A DNA stretch of 64,000 nucleotides from Engraulis encrasicolus. Its lineage: Eukaryota; Chordata; Actinopteri; Clupeiformes; Engraulidae. The position numbers were made by a program, and so were the translations under genes. The stretch is taken from the NCBI RefSeq assembly GCF_034702125.1, contig NC_085871.1, positions 33,853,248-33,917,247 on the forward strand. Direction: 5' to 3'. The notes beneath the pieces were generated by a model. It was not told where the DNA came from and did no database searches. It saw only the letters and a program-made list of their open reading frames with translations. The first letter of the stretch is position 1; the number at the start of each line of letters is the position of its first letter. Shown in pieces: positions 52,079 to 59,887 of this stretch.

Positions 52079-52282
52079 CCTGCTTGTGTTTGTGTTGAAG
52101 TTGTCACAGAGACGCTGTTTTTTTACAGACGTCATGCTGTGGATAAATGACTTCGTCAATCTGTGTTAGATTGCTTATTTAATGCGTGTGTGCGTCTTCC
52201 CATGACTGAGAGAGATGTCATGAGACGTCATGACTGAGATTGATCGCCGTCTTACACCCACCATCACCTCAGCCATCTCCAT

Positions 52283-52456
52283 ATTTCCTTTTTTTTTGTC
52301 TTTTTCGACTTTCTTTGATAGGACATTGTGAGAGGTGGACAGGAAGTGAATTGGGAGAGAGACGGGGAGGGGTCAGCAAAGGACCCAGGCCGGGAATCGA
52401 ACCTGGGGTCAGCCGCATGGCAGACGAGTGCCCTACCAGTTGGCCATGTCAGGGCC
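52283..52456 (-). mobile_element. tRNA-derived SINE
   Basis: On the minus strand: GGCCCTGACATGGCCAACTG head, B box GGTTCGATTCC (plus 52393-52403), CCTTTGCTGACCCCTCCCCG body, CCTATCAAAGAAAGTC and an A-rich tail. Closest to the copy at 28443. Confidence 0.8.
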
Positions 52457-53028
52457 TCTCTCCATGTTTCTATGCAGATTTTTCTTTAATCATATGAGGG
52501 GGCCAACCATTCAACTTCACTTAACTCTGCTCCACAGTATAGTTCCTCGCCCTGCCCTTGTTTGCGCAGGAACGTTATATATCGAGGCTGAGCTTGAAGC
52601 ATCGCTCTCAAACTGCGCTCATTAACGGGTGAATGATTGGCCCCACTTCAGCATGAGTATAGGGGCCCGTGCCAGATTTCAGGGTAGTGGAGCACAGTGG
52701 GGTTGGATGGATTGGTTCCTCCTCTCCATCTTTCTTCCTCCCTACCTACCTCCCTCCCACACTTTCTTTCTTGCTCTCTCTTTCTCTGTCTGTGGATACA
52801 TGCTGAAGTGACAAATCTTATTCCCTGTGACAAATGGATCATATAAACAAATAACATTTCAGACATCCTGATTCCCATGAGATCAGGGGGTAATTTGGGC
52901 TGGGGAAAGGTGACAAATTAGCAAATGGCGGGAAGAAGGCAAACAAGTCCCCTTTTGTTACTGACACCTTCCTCAGGTCCTACGAGAAGAAATATAGAAC
53001 AAAGGACTTCCTGGGGAGGACAGAGCTG

Positions 53029-53034
53029 TATATA
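53029..53034 (+). promoter_or_regulatory. LTR TATA box
   Basis: TATATA in GCTGTATATAGGGG, 225 bp into the LTR. RNA should start about 25-30 nt downstream. The same box is in the 3' LTR at 62040-62045. Confidence 0.75.
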
Positions 53035-53117
53035 GGGGGAGAGGGTCTGGGACTGGTCAGAGATGTGTTGTTGAGACTTCTGTATGTTTCCTGACATTTT
53101 ATCTCTCCGGTACCGTT

Positions 53118-53123
53118 ATTAAA
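53118..53123 (+). terminator. LTR poly(A) signal (ATTAAA)
   Basis: ATTAAA, the commonest variant of AATAAA, about 85 nt after the TATA box. The equivalent position in the 3' LTR (62129-62134) would end the viral RNA. Confidence 0.6.
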
Positions 53124-53187
53124 AATCTGCAGTGCTTACCAATTGAGTTGCTTGTCGCCTGGAATATTAATTTTTTTACTACATTGG

Positions 53188-53206
53188 TGGCGACGAGGAT
53201 GGGATT
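53188..53206 (+). promoter_or_regulatory. primer-binding site for tRNA-Ser(GCU)
   Basis: TGGCGACGAGGATGGGATT, four bases after the LTR end, is the exact complement over 19 nt of the 3' end of vertebrate tRNA-Ser(GCU) including CCA (tRNA sequence recalled). The match ends at the T loop, as expected for a retroviral primer. Confidence 0.88.
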
Positions 53207-53371
53207 AAAAAAGGCTTAATTAGACACTCAGGAGGAAGACTTTCAGCTGGACATCAATTGACTTGGCCAACGAGGAGTCCCATTGCTGACTTCACCGGAC
53301 TGGAGGGCCTTCATCCTGTGTGCCTAAATACTGCCAGAGATCCCAGTATTTACGGCCACAGGCAACTCAAA

Positions 53372-53379
53372 GGGTAAGT
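53372..53379 (+). promoter_or_regulatory. candidate major splice donor
   Basis: AAAGG|GTAAGT in the leader, 168 nt past the primer-binding site, matches the consensus donor closely. It is a good candidate for making the spliced env message. The hairpin array and gag lie downstream and would be removed by that splice. Confidence 0.6.
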
Positions 53380-53529
53380 TTAATTCTTACTAAAATGTTG
53401 CATGCTTTAGGACATTGTGTATGTATACACTGGCTAGGTTGAAGTGCTTATGATATTCTAAGAGAGCACAACACTTGGCAAAAGTTGTCCGGAAGTGCAG
53501 GGTTTCAGAAGGAATTGTCACGTGACAAA

Positions 53530-53764
53530 GCCAAAAAGAGGATCTTTTTTGGCTCAGATAGGCCTAAGGGAAAAGATTTCCCAGGGAAAAGAGGATCTTT
53601 TCCAAGAATGAAAGAAAGTAAAAGAGAGAGGATCTCTCCTAAATGAAAAGAGGATCTTTTCATAGTGAAAGAAATAGAAAGAGAGAGGATCTCTCCACAC
53701 AGTGAAAAGAGGATCTTTTCCAAATACCGGTACTTAAAGAAACAGAAGAGAAAGAGGATCTTTC
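53530..53764 (+). repeat. array of eight leader hairpins with GGA loops (putative packaging/NC-binding array)
   Basis: Perfect or near-perfect hairpins follow each other: 53530-53553 (one bulged T), 53568-53582 (AGA loop), 53585-53603 (8 bp), 53624-53638 (6 bp), 53643-53663 (9 bp), 53681-53695 (6 bp), 53704-53720 (7 bp), 53750-53764 (6 bp). Seven have the same three-base loop GGA. Stems alternate between GAAAAGA/TCTTTTC, GAGAGA/TCTCTC and GAAAGA/TCTTTC types, so both strands changed together. Lying between splice donor and gag, the array is placed where retroviral packaging signals are found. The function is inference. Confidence 0.8.
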
Positions 53765-53773
53765 CGGATACTG

Positions 53774-53800
53774 AAAAAAAAAAAAAAAAAAAAAAAAAAA
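53774..53800 (+). repeat. 27-nt poly(A) tract in the leader
   Basis: Twenty-seven consecutive A directly after the last leader hairpin and 245 nt before the gag start. An internal A tract of this length in a retroviral leader is unusual; the exact length may be unreliable in the assembly. Confidence 0.8.
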
Positions 53801-54045
53801 GAAAAATTAGTGTTTGTCTTATATAGGAAGAGCAGGTATCTTCTGATATATGTGTCTACTGTTGTAATGTTTTGGAGTCTCCTGGATGATATATGAAAAG
53901 TTGACTATTTGTTGACAGTGGTATTAATCACTGAAAAGTGTAACACAACTGGACAAAGTTAGTCTGGTAGTCCATGATATTTGTTGCTGGTGTGGTAATA
54001 CAATTTTGGCAATTGAAAAAAGAACTGGTAATTTAGATTGGCATC

Positions 54046-55701
54046 ATGGGGTCGAGTAAAAGTAAACCCATTCAACTGCCTAGAGGTGTAAACAATGCAG
54101 GTTGCTTGCGTGACATGTATAAAAAGTATGGGGCAGAATGTGTTGATGAAAGGTTGCTTGACAAATGGAATCGTTGGACAGAAGGTAAATTTCCTTTGGA
54201 TGGTACTTTGAGCATTGAAAGATTGAGAGAATGTAGAGCAATGATGGAGGACAGAGTAAGGCCATTTAAACCAGAATTATATGACAAATGGGTCAAAGAA
54301 GCTGAACAGAGAGAGCAGAGAAAAAGGCAGACCAGAGCACAGAGAGAGCAGGAATATTGTATTGACAACTCAGAGGAGAAAACAGATCCCAACACGGCAG
54401 TTTACATGCAGCAAAGACGTAAGCCTCCCACCTATTATGACGACTGGGTGTCAGTGTATCCCCCTTTGCCCCAAGCCCAGCCCCCACCTCCTGTGCCTCA
54501 GGCAGTGCAACAGCAACAGCAAGCAGCTATTCAACAGCAGCAACAGGTAGCCTTACAACAGCCACAACCAGCTGTAGTAGCAGCAGCCCCATCCCCCACA
54601 CAAGCAGCTCCAAACGTAGCACAAGTACTACATCCAGGTCCACTAAGGAGACAGAGAGGTAGAGGAGTAGAAAGGCTTACTTATGGTGCTGATGGCAAAC
54701 AGACTAGTATGCGGATATTTAGCGTTGAAGAAGAAGAAGATGAGGATGATGATGAACATCATTTACTAAATTTACAGCAGTATGCGAATACCCCACAGAA
54801 GGTTTTTCAGGCCCCAATAATTCAGCTACCTGGTCCAGATGGGAACTTGGTGAATGTGGTTAGAGCGTGGCTCCCTGAGGAATTAAAGTCAGTAGCAGCA
54901 GCTCTCCCAAAGCCAGAAGATGGTATAGAAGTGTTTATTGAATCAGTTAGACGCATGGACAATATTTATAAACCTACAACTTCAGAATTGGCAGCAGTTT
55001 TAGCAAAGAAATGTGCACCACATTGGTTGCAACTTCGAGAACATTTGCCCATTGATTTAGACCGTACTGCTCCAGCAGTAGCAGCCCAAGTTGGTCCCCC
55101 TGCTATAGCAGCCCAGCCCGATGGAGAGACCAGATACCACCAGGCTGTAGATAACATGTTTACGGCACTAAGAGCATCCTATACAGCTACTGAGGATTGG
55201 ACAAAAATGGCAATATCTCAATCGACCAAAGAAACAGCCAGAGACTTTTTAGGCAGAGTTTCACAAGCAGTGTCTAGACATGGAGGAGCGAACACCACCC
55301 CTGAGCAGAAAGAAGCATTAATCAGACAGTATTTCATACTAGGTGGTAAGAAAGAAGTGATTGAATACGTGAAAAGTCATCTGGTCACATGGAGCTCAGC
55401 TGCTCCAAATGAGTTATTGCAATATGCTGAGAACTATGAAAGAATCCAAGAAAAAGCAGATCAGAAAAGGCAAGAAGAATTTCAGAATGCCGCTCTAAGT
55501 TTCTATCAAACCAGTGTGAAAGGAGGTGCGAGAAAGGCAGGGAGGAGGAGAGGAGGATACAGGGGAAACAGAGGAAGAGAAGGGGAGGAAATGGTAATTA
55601 CAATGACACTATGCAGACTGGCAAGGTCCCTGAATGTTGGAATTGTGGAGAAATGGGTCACATTGCGAGAAACTGCAGGCATATTAAACATCGTCCAATG
55701 A
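54046..55701 (+). CDS. gag: Gag polyprotein (MA-CA and start of NC)
   Basis: 551 codons. The N-terminus MGSSKSKP has the Gly2 and Ser/Lys context of an N-myristoylation signal, so Gag should bind the plasma membrane. Residues 1-125 form a basic, charged matrix-like part. A PPTY late-domain motif (PPxY) is at residues 127-130, followed by a Pro- and Gln-rich linker (poly-Q to about 180) and an acidic EEEEDEDDD stretch. The part from about 265 to 500 is the capsid-like region. From about residue 507 the sequence turns strongly basic (RKAGRRRGGYRGNRG), as in nucleocapsid. The last 45 or so codons of this frame look random. The conserved zinc knuckle lies in the -1 frame (see 55563-55757). The start is the first ATG in good context after the leader. 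Confidence 0.93.
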   Translation: MGSSKSKPIQLPRGVNNAGCLRDMYKKYGAECVDERLLDKWNRWTEGKFPLDGTLSIERLRECRAMMEDRVRPFKPELYDKWVKEAEQREQRKRQTRAQREQEYCIDNSEEKTDPNTAVYMQQRRKPPTYYDDWVSVYPPLPQAQPPPPVPQAVQQQQQAAIQQQQQVALQQPQPAVVAAAPSPTQAAPNVAQVLHPGPLRRQRGRGVERLTYGADGKQTSMRIFSVEEEEDEDDDEHHLLNLQQYANTPQKVFQAPIIQLPGPDGNLVNVVRAWLPEELKSVAAALPKPEDGIEVFIESVRRMDNIYKPTTSELAAVLAKKCAPHWLQLREHLPIDLDRTAPAVAAQVGPPAIAAQPDGETRYHQAVDNMFTALRASYTATEDWTKMAISQSTKETARDFLGRVSQAVSRHGGANTTPEQKEALIRQYFILGGKKEVIEYVKSHLVTWSSAAPNELLQYAENYERIQEKADQKRQEEFQNAALSFYQTSVKGGARKAGRRRGGYRGNRGREGEEMVITMTLCRLARSLNVGIVEKWVTLRETAGILNIVQ

Positions 55702-55757
55702 CCACACAGGCACATGCTCCACAGCCGACATGGTCACAGCCTGGGGCTAATGAATAG
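55563..55757 (+). CDS. gag: Gag nucleocapsid segment in the -1 frame, ending in UAG
   Basis: In the frame one base behind gag, the sequence encodes a basic stretch and a perfect CCHC knuckle, CWNCGEMGHIARNC (C-x2-C-x4-H-x4-C, 55635-55676), then about 25 residues to a UAG at 55755-55757. This is the expected C-terminus of a gamma-type Gag, which binds genomic RNA. It is separated from the main gag frame by a -1 change somewhere in 55560-55600. That part contains GGGAAAC at 55563-55569 in exact slip phase (G GGA AAC). A one-base deletion in the G-rich stretch just after it, or a sequence error, is the simpler explanation. Confidence 0.85.
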   Translation, partial: GKQRKRRGGNGNYNDTMQTGKVPECWNCGEMGHIARNCRHIKHRPMTTQAHAPQPTWSQPGANE

Positions 55758-55802
55758 GACAGGGTGACCTCTGCAGAACAGGGGATGCGGGTAGCCCCTG
55801 TT
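55755..55802 (+). promoter_or_regulatory. gag-pol UAG readthrough site with downstream stem-loop
   Basis: The nucleocapsid frame ends in UAG and the protease continues in the same frame, the arrangement used by gammaretroviruses for stop-codon readthrough. Nineteen nucleotides after the UAG there is a perfect 8-bp stem, AACAGGGG (55777-55784) and CCCCTGTT (55795-55802), with a 10-nt loop. I could not establish a full pseudoknot. Confidence 0.65.
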
Positions 55803-56876
55803 AACACTTCTGTAACAGATCATGACAGTTTCCCACAATTAACTCATACTTCAGCAGCACGGCCTAAAGTGTCTTTGTATATAAATGGTGAAAGTTTTTC
55901 ATTCCTAGTTGATACTGGAGCAGATATCAGCACATTTGGGAAAAAGGATAGCAAAAAGTTTATGTCCACAAAGAGTTCTCAAGTGCTACAGGTTATTGGT
56001 GCATCAGGACAAGCAGTTACTGAACCAGTGTCCAGTCCTCTAGAAGTTACATTCGAAAATCAGACAATACATCATTCCTTCCTCCTTAGTGAAGTGTGTC
56101 CAGAAAATTTATTGGGCCGAGATTTGATGTGCAAACTAAATGTTACGATTTCATTGTCACAGCAAGGAGTGGAACTTGAAGGTCCTACATATAGATTTTA
56201 CCAGAAAGTGTGTCCTACATGGGTAGGATTTGAATGCAAAGACCCCATCAAAGTAATATCTCCAATCCCAATGCTAAGCAGTCCTGAAATTCCAGAGGAT
56301 CTGGAATGCACAATGGCATATTTTGACAGTACACCAGACTTTGACTACATGGCAGAATGGTGTCAGAAAGGAATGGCAACATCTATTCAAATAGCTGGCA
56401 TTTTAACAAACGAAGACTACTCTGCAGCAGTGGTAGATCTGTCCCCAGATCTCAGACAGTTGCATACAATTGAGGATTCATACCCACATGTGGCTTTGTG
56501 TAAAGGACAAGTGAATTTGGGAGCATTTGTCAAACGATGTGTGCTAGCTAACGATTGGGTAGCAGTCCACGGGACAGCAGATATGTACTATTCACCATGT
56601 AATAAGGCATATTTTGCCCAAAGATGGCAGTTAGTGAAAGTTACTCCTATTCAGAAGCTGATAGAGACAGAGGATGTTGACATACCAAATGTGGAAGGAC
56701 AACAAGATGTAGTGCAGAATTTTGTGGAAGAAACAGCAGACTTTTTGGCAACTCTCCCTGAGACATTATGGGCAAAGGATAGTTATGATTTTGGAACACT
56801 TTCTACGGCACAACCATTAACGATTGAGGCTAAGTCATCATATCGGCCAGCAAGGCCACAGTACCCTTTATCTTAA
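55758..56876 (+). CDS. pro: retroviral aspartic protease plus uncharacterised extension
   Basis: Open in frame with the nucleocapsid after the UAG; it has no ATG of its own need. Counting from 55764, the catalytic DTG is residues 50-52 (LVDTGAD), and LLGRDL near residue 117 is the usual second protease motif. The protease should end around residue 145. A further stretch of about 200 residues (roughly nt 56215-56820) separates it from RT and resembles no retroviral domain I can name. It is rich in Trp and Cys (CPTWVGFEC, MAEWCQKG, VKRCVLANDWVAVHG, FAQRWQLVKV) and looks folded. I see no dUTPase motifs. The frame ends in TAA at 56874-56876, right where RT begins, so this stop separates what should be one polyprotein. 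Confidence 0.88.
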   Translation, partial: DRVTSAEQGMRVAPVNTSVTDHDSFPQLTHTSAARPKVSLYINGESFSFLVDTGADISTFGKKDSKKFMSTKSSQVLQVIGASGQAVTEPVSSPLEVTFENQTIHHSFLLSEVCPENLLGRDLMCKLNVTISLSQQGVELEGPTYRFYQKVCPTWVGFECKDPIKVISPIPMLSSPEIPEDLECTMAYFDSTPDFDYMAEWCQKGMATSIQIAGILTNEDYSAAVVDLSPDLRQLHTIEDSYPHVALCKGQVNLGAFVKRCVLANDWVAVHGTADMYYSPCNKAYFAQRWQLVKVTPIQKLIETEDVDIPNVEGQQDVVQNFVEETADFLATLPETLWAKDSYDFGTLSTAQPLTIEAKSSYRPARPQYPLS

Positions 56877-59870
56877 GAAGCAGAGCAAGGCATCGAACCT
56901 GTGTTTGATGCATTGATGAAAAGGGGGGCTATTGTACCATGTTTGTCATCTCCATGCAACACTCCTATCCTTCCCATAAGGAAGCCAGATGGGACCTGGA
57001 GATTTGTGCAAGACTTGCGGGTGGTGAACCAAGCAGTGCAACCTAGGCATCCTCTGGTGCCTAACCCTGCAACTATTCTGTCTGCTCTCCCAGCATCTGC
57101 TAAATTCTTTACCACCATTGACATTAAGAATGCATACTTTACAATTAAGGTACACCCAGACTCACAATTTTGGTTTGCATTCACATACAAGCAGAAAAGA
57201 TGGACATGGTCGAGGTTGGCCCAAGGTTATTGTGAATCACCATCAGTTTTCAATGAAGCCTTAACATCATGCCTAGCAAAGTTTGATCCACCAGAAAAAT
57301 CTGTTGTTATCTCTTATGTGGATGATATTTTATTAGCTAGCCCATCAAAGGAAGCATGTGAAATTGATACAATTGCACTGTTGAATTTTCTAGACAGTGT
57401 TGGACTGAAAGTGGCAAAAGCGAAATTGCAAGTCTGCCAGGAAAAAGTTAAGTATTTGGGACATATACTTACCGCGGGCAGCAAAGCGCTGGATGCATCG
57501 CGCATCACAGCCATCTCAGCGTGTCCCAGACCCAAGACAAAACAGCAGTTGCTCAGTTTTTTGGGCATGACTGGATACTGTCGAGCATGGATATTGGACT
57601 ATGCAAACAAGGCACAACCGTTGCAAACCAGTGCAACTCAGTGCTTGAATTTGACTGATGATGTGATTTGGACAGACGAGTGTGAAAAGGCATTCATAGA
57701 ATTGAAACAGGCATTAGCTATGGCCCCAGTTTTGGGATTGCCTGACTATGACTTGCCATTCCATCTCTTTGTGTGTGAGAAAAATGGATACATGTCAGGG
57801 GTGTTGTGTCAGCTTCATGGGGGAAGATACAGACCAATAGCGTATCTGTCTAAGCAGTTGGATCCAGTGGCACGAGGAATGATTCCATGCTTGAAAGCTG
57901 TAGCAGCAGCAGCAGCAGCTGTCATATCTTGTACTAACCTGGTTCTGTTACATCCTCTCACTGTGCACGTCCCGCATGCAGTACACTCTTTACTCTTACA
58001 AGCTAACACTCAGCATTTAACAACATCTCGACTGCTTTCATACCAGCATGTGTTACTAACTCAATCGCATGTAACTCTGGTGCGCTGCTCAGAACTTAAC
58101 CCTGCAACACTGCTTCCAACTGCAGAGGACGGTGAACCCCATTCATGTTGTGAGGTGGTAGCCATATGCACCAAACCTCGACCTGACATTAGCGAAACCC
58201 CATTGTTGAACTCTGATTTGATATTGTATGTTGATGGCTCATCAATGAGAGATGAATGTGGACAACAGAAAAGTGGATATGCAGTTGTAAACCCTTTTGA
58301 AGTTGTGGAAGCTTATTCACTCCCCTCTGGCTACTCAGCACAGGCTTCAGAGCTTGTGGCGCTAATTCGAGCATGCATCTTGGCAAAGAACCAATCTGTT
58401 TGCATCTATACTGACAGCAGGTATGGATGGGGGGTTGTGCATGATCATGGAGCAATTTGGAGAGAGAGAGGGTTTCTCACAGCAGCTGGCAAACCAATTC
58501 AACATAAACAACTGGTTGAGATGCTCCTGAAGGCCATTCAATTACCTTCTGCTATGGCAGTCGTAAAATGCGCAGCCCACACACACAAGACAGATGAAAT
58601 CAGCCAGGGCAATGACAGGGCAGATTCTGCTGCTAAGCAGGCAGCAAAGGGGGGTGAGGAAATTCCACCAAATTTCTTGTCCTGCCCTGAAATAACACAG
58701 TCATTTATTGCCCTGGAAGTGCCAAAGGTAGTGACAGCAGTAGAGGCACTAAAGGAAGCACAACAATCTGTAGAAATGAGTGAGAAAAGAAAATGGAAAG
58801 GATGTAAGGAAAATGAAAATGGTTTGTGGGTACAAATATCAACAGGTAAGCCCGTTCTACCAAAATCTTGTTTCCAGGTTATTGCAAAATTGGCACATGG
58901 ATTAGATCATGCGAGTGCAAATGTTATGAAACAGACTGTGGAAAAGATTTATTTTGCACCAGGATTTTCATCCATAGCAGTGGCTTACTGTTCACGATGC
59001 ATGACTTGTCTGAAAAATAATGTGGGCCCTACAATGACACCACAAGCAGGACACCATCCTCCACCAGAGGGTCCTTTTTCACATGTGATGATGGATTTCA
59101 TACAATTAAACAAATGCAGAGGCTATGAATATTGTTTGGTGCTGGTTGATATGTTTTCTAAATGGCCTGAATGTTATCCAGTAAAACATGCAAATGCATT
59201 GTCTGTGGCAAAAGCCTTGATTCGAGATATCATTCCACGCTGGGGTATAATGTCAAAGTTGACCAGCGACAACGGCCCGCATTTTTTCAATCGCGTGGTT
59301 AAAACAATTTCAGAAAAATTGGGAATTGATTTTAGGACACATTGTGCGTATCACCCACAAAGTGCAGGAGCGGTGGAGAGAGTAAATGGGCTCCTCAAAT
59401 CGAAATTAACAAAAATCACGGCTACTACTGATATGGATTGGGTGACTGCGTTACCCTTGGCTCTTCTGTATCTCAGAGGCAGACCATCAAGAGTCACCGG
59501 ATTAAGTCCTTTTGAAATACTTACTGGGCGACCAATGCCAATTCCTGGTTTACCTCATCCGCCTAATCTGGATGATATAGATAAAACGGTAAAAGGTTAT
59601 ATGTTAGGACTGACTGCTGCTTTGTCTTCTGTGTCTCAACAGGTAACTGAGGCCCTGCCACAGAGTTTCCAGGACACTCACCCAGTGGAACCAGGCTCCT
59701 GGGTGATCATCAAGGACCTCAGACGTAAACACTGGAACCAGGAACGATGGAAAGGACCATATGAAGTTTTGCTGTCCACACCCACAGCTGTGAGGATAGC
59801 AGAGAGGGATTCGTGGGTTCACTTATCACACTGTAGAGTGGTGAAGGACCCAGAATATTATCTACACTAA
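56877..59870 (+). CDS. pol: Pol: reverse transcriptase, RNase H, integrase
   Basis: In the same frame as protease, directly after the TAA. Numbering from the first Met (56901): RT has catalytic Asp74 (TTIDIKNAYF) and YVDD at 139-142. The connection runs to about 430. RNase H starts with YVDGSS (Asp445) and has TDSR and NDRADSAAKQ motifs. Integrase has the HHCC zinc site (H666, H670, C697, C700) and the catalytic triad Asp732, Asp790, Glu826 with 35 residues between the last two. It ends with a GPY-type C-terminal domain (RWKGPYEV). All catalytic residues are intact and the 989 codons are uninterrupted, so this copy could encode active enzymes apart from the upstream TAA. Val in YVDD and the GPY motif fit the gamma-like group. 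Confidence 0.96.
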   Translation, partial: EAEQGIEPVFDALMKRGAIVPCLSSPCNTPILPIRKPDGTWRFVQDLRVVNQAVQPRHPLVPNPATILSALPASAKFFTTIDIKNAYFTIKVHPDSQFWFAFTYKQKRWTWSRLAQGYCESPSVFNEALTSCLAKFDPPEKSVVISYVDDILLASPSKEACEIDTIALLNFLDSVGLKVAKAKLQVCQEKVKYLGHILTAGSKALDASRITAISACPRPKTKQQLLSFLGMTGYCRAWILDYANKAQPLQTSATQCLNLTDDVIWTDECEKAFIELKQALAMAPVLGLPDYDLPFHLFVCEKNGYMSGVLCQLHGGRYRPIAYLSKQLDPVARGMIPCLKAVAAAAAAVISCTNLVLLHPLTVHVPHAVHSLLLQANTQHLTTSRLLSYQHVLLTQSHVTLVRCSELNPATLLPTAEDGEPHSCCEVVAICTKPRPDISETPLLNSDLILYVDGSSMRDECGQQKSGYAVVNPFEVVEAYSLPSGYSAQASELVALIRACILAKNQSVCIYTDSRYGWGVVHDHGAIWRERGFLTAAGKPIQHKQLVEMLLKAIQLPSAMAVVKCAAHTHKTDEISQGNDRADSAAKQAAKGGEEIPPNFLSCPEITQSFIALEVPKVVTAVEALKEAQQSVEMSEKRKWKGCKENENGLWVQISTGKPVLPKSCFQVIAKLAHGLDHASANVMKQTVEKIYFAPGFSSIAVAYCSRCMTCLKNNVGPTMTPQAGHHPPPEGPFSHVMMDFIQLNKCRGYEYCLVLVDMFSKWPECYPVKHANALSVAKALIRDIIPRWGIMSKLTSDNGPHFFNRVVKTISEKLGIDFRTHCAYHPQSAGAVERVNGLLKSKLTKITATTDMDWVTALPLALLYLRGRPSRVTGLSPFEILTGRPMPIPGLPHPPNLDDIDKTVKGYMLGLTAALSSVSQQVTEALPQSFQDTHPVEPGSWVIIKDLRRKHWNQERWKGPYEVLLSTPTAVRIAERDSWVHLSHCRVVKDPEYYLH

Positions 59871-59887
59871 GGATCAGGAACTGGGAC

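Larger units (their letters stand above)
52804..53183 (+). repeat. 5' LTR
   Basis: Begins TGAAGTGACAAATC and ends CTACA. A TATA box TATATA at 53029-53034 and an ATTAAA poly(A) signal at 53118-53123 divide it into a U3 of about 250 bp, a short R and a short U5. It differs from the 3' LTR only at 52878 (T here, C there) and 53178 (A here, C there). Confidence 0.95.

Noticed and set aside
56215..56820. dUTPase or extra RNase H in the protease-RT gap
   Set aside because: I could not see the conserved motifs of either.
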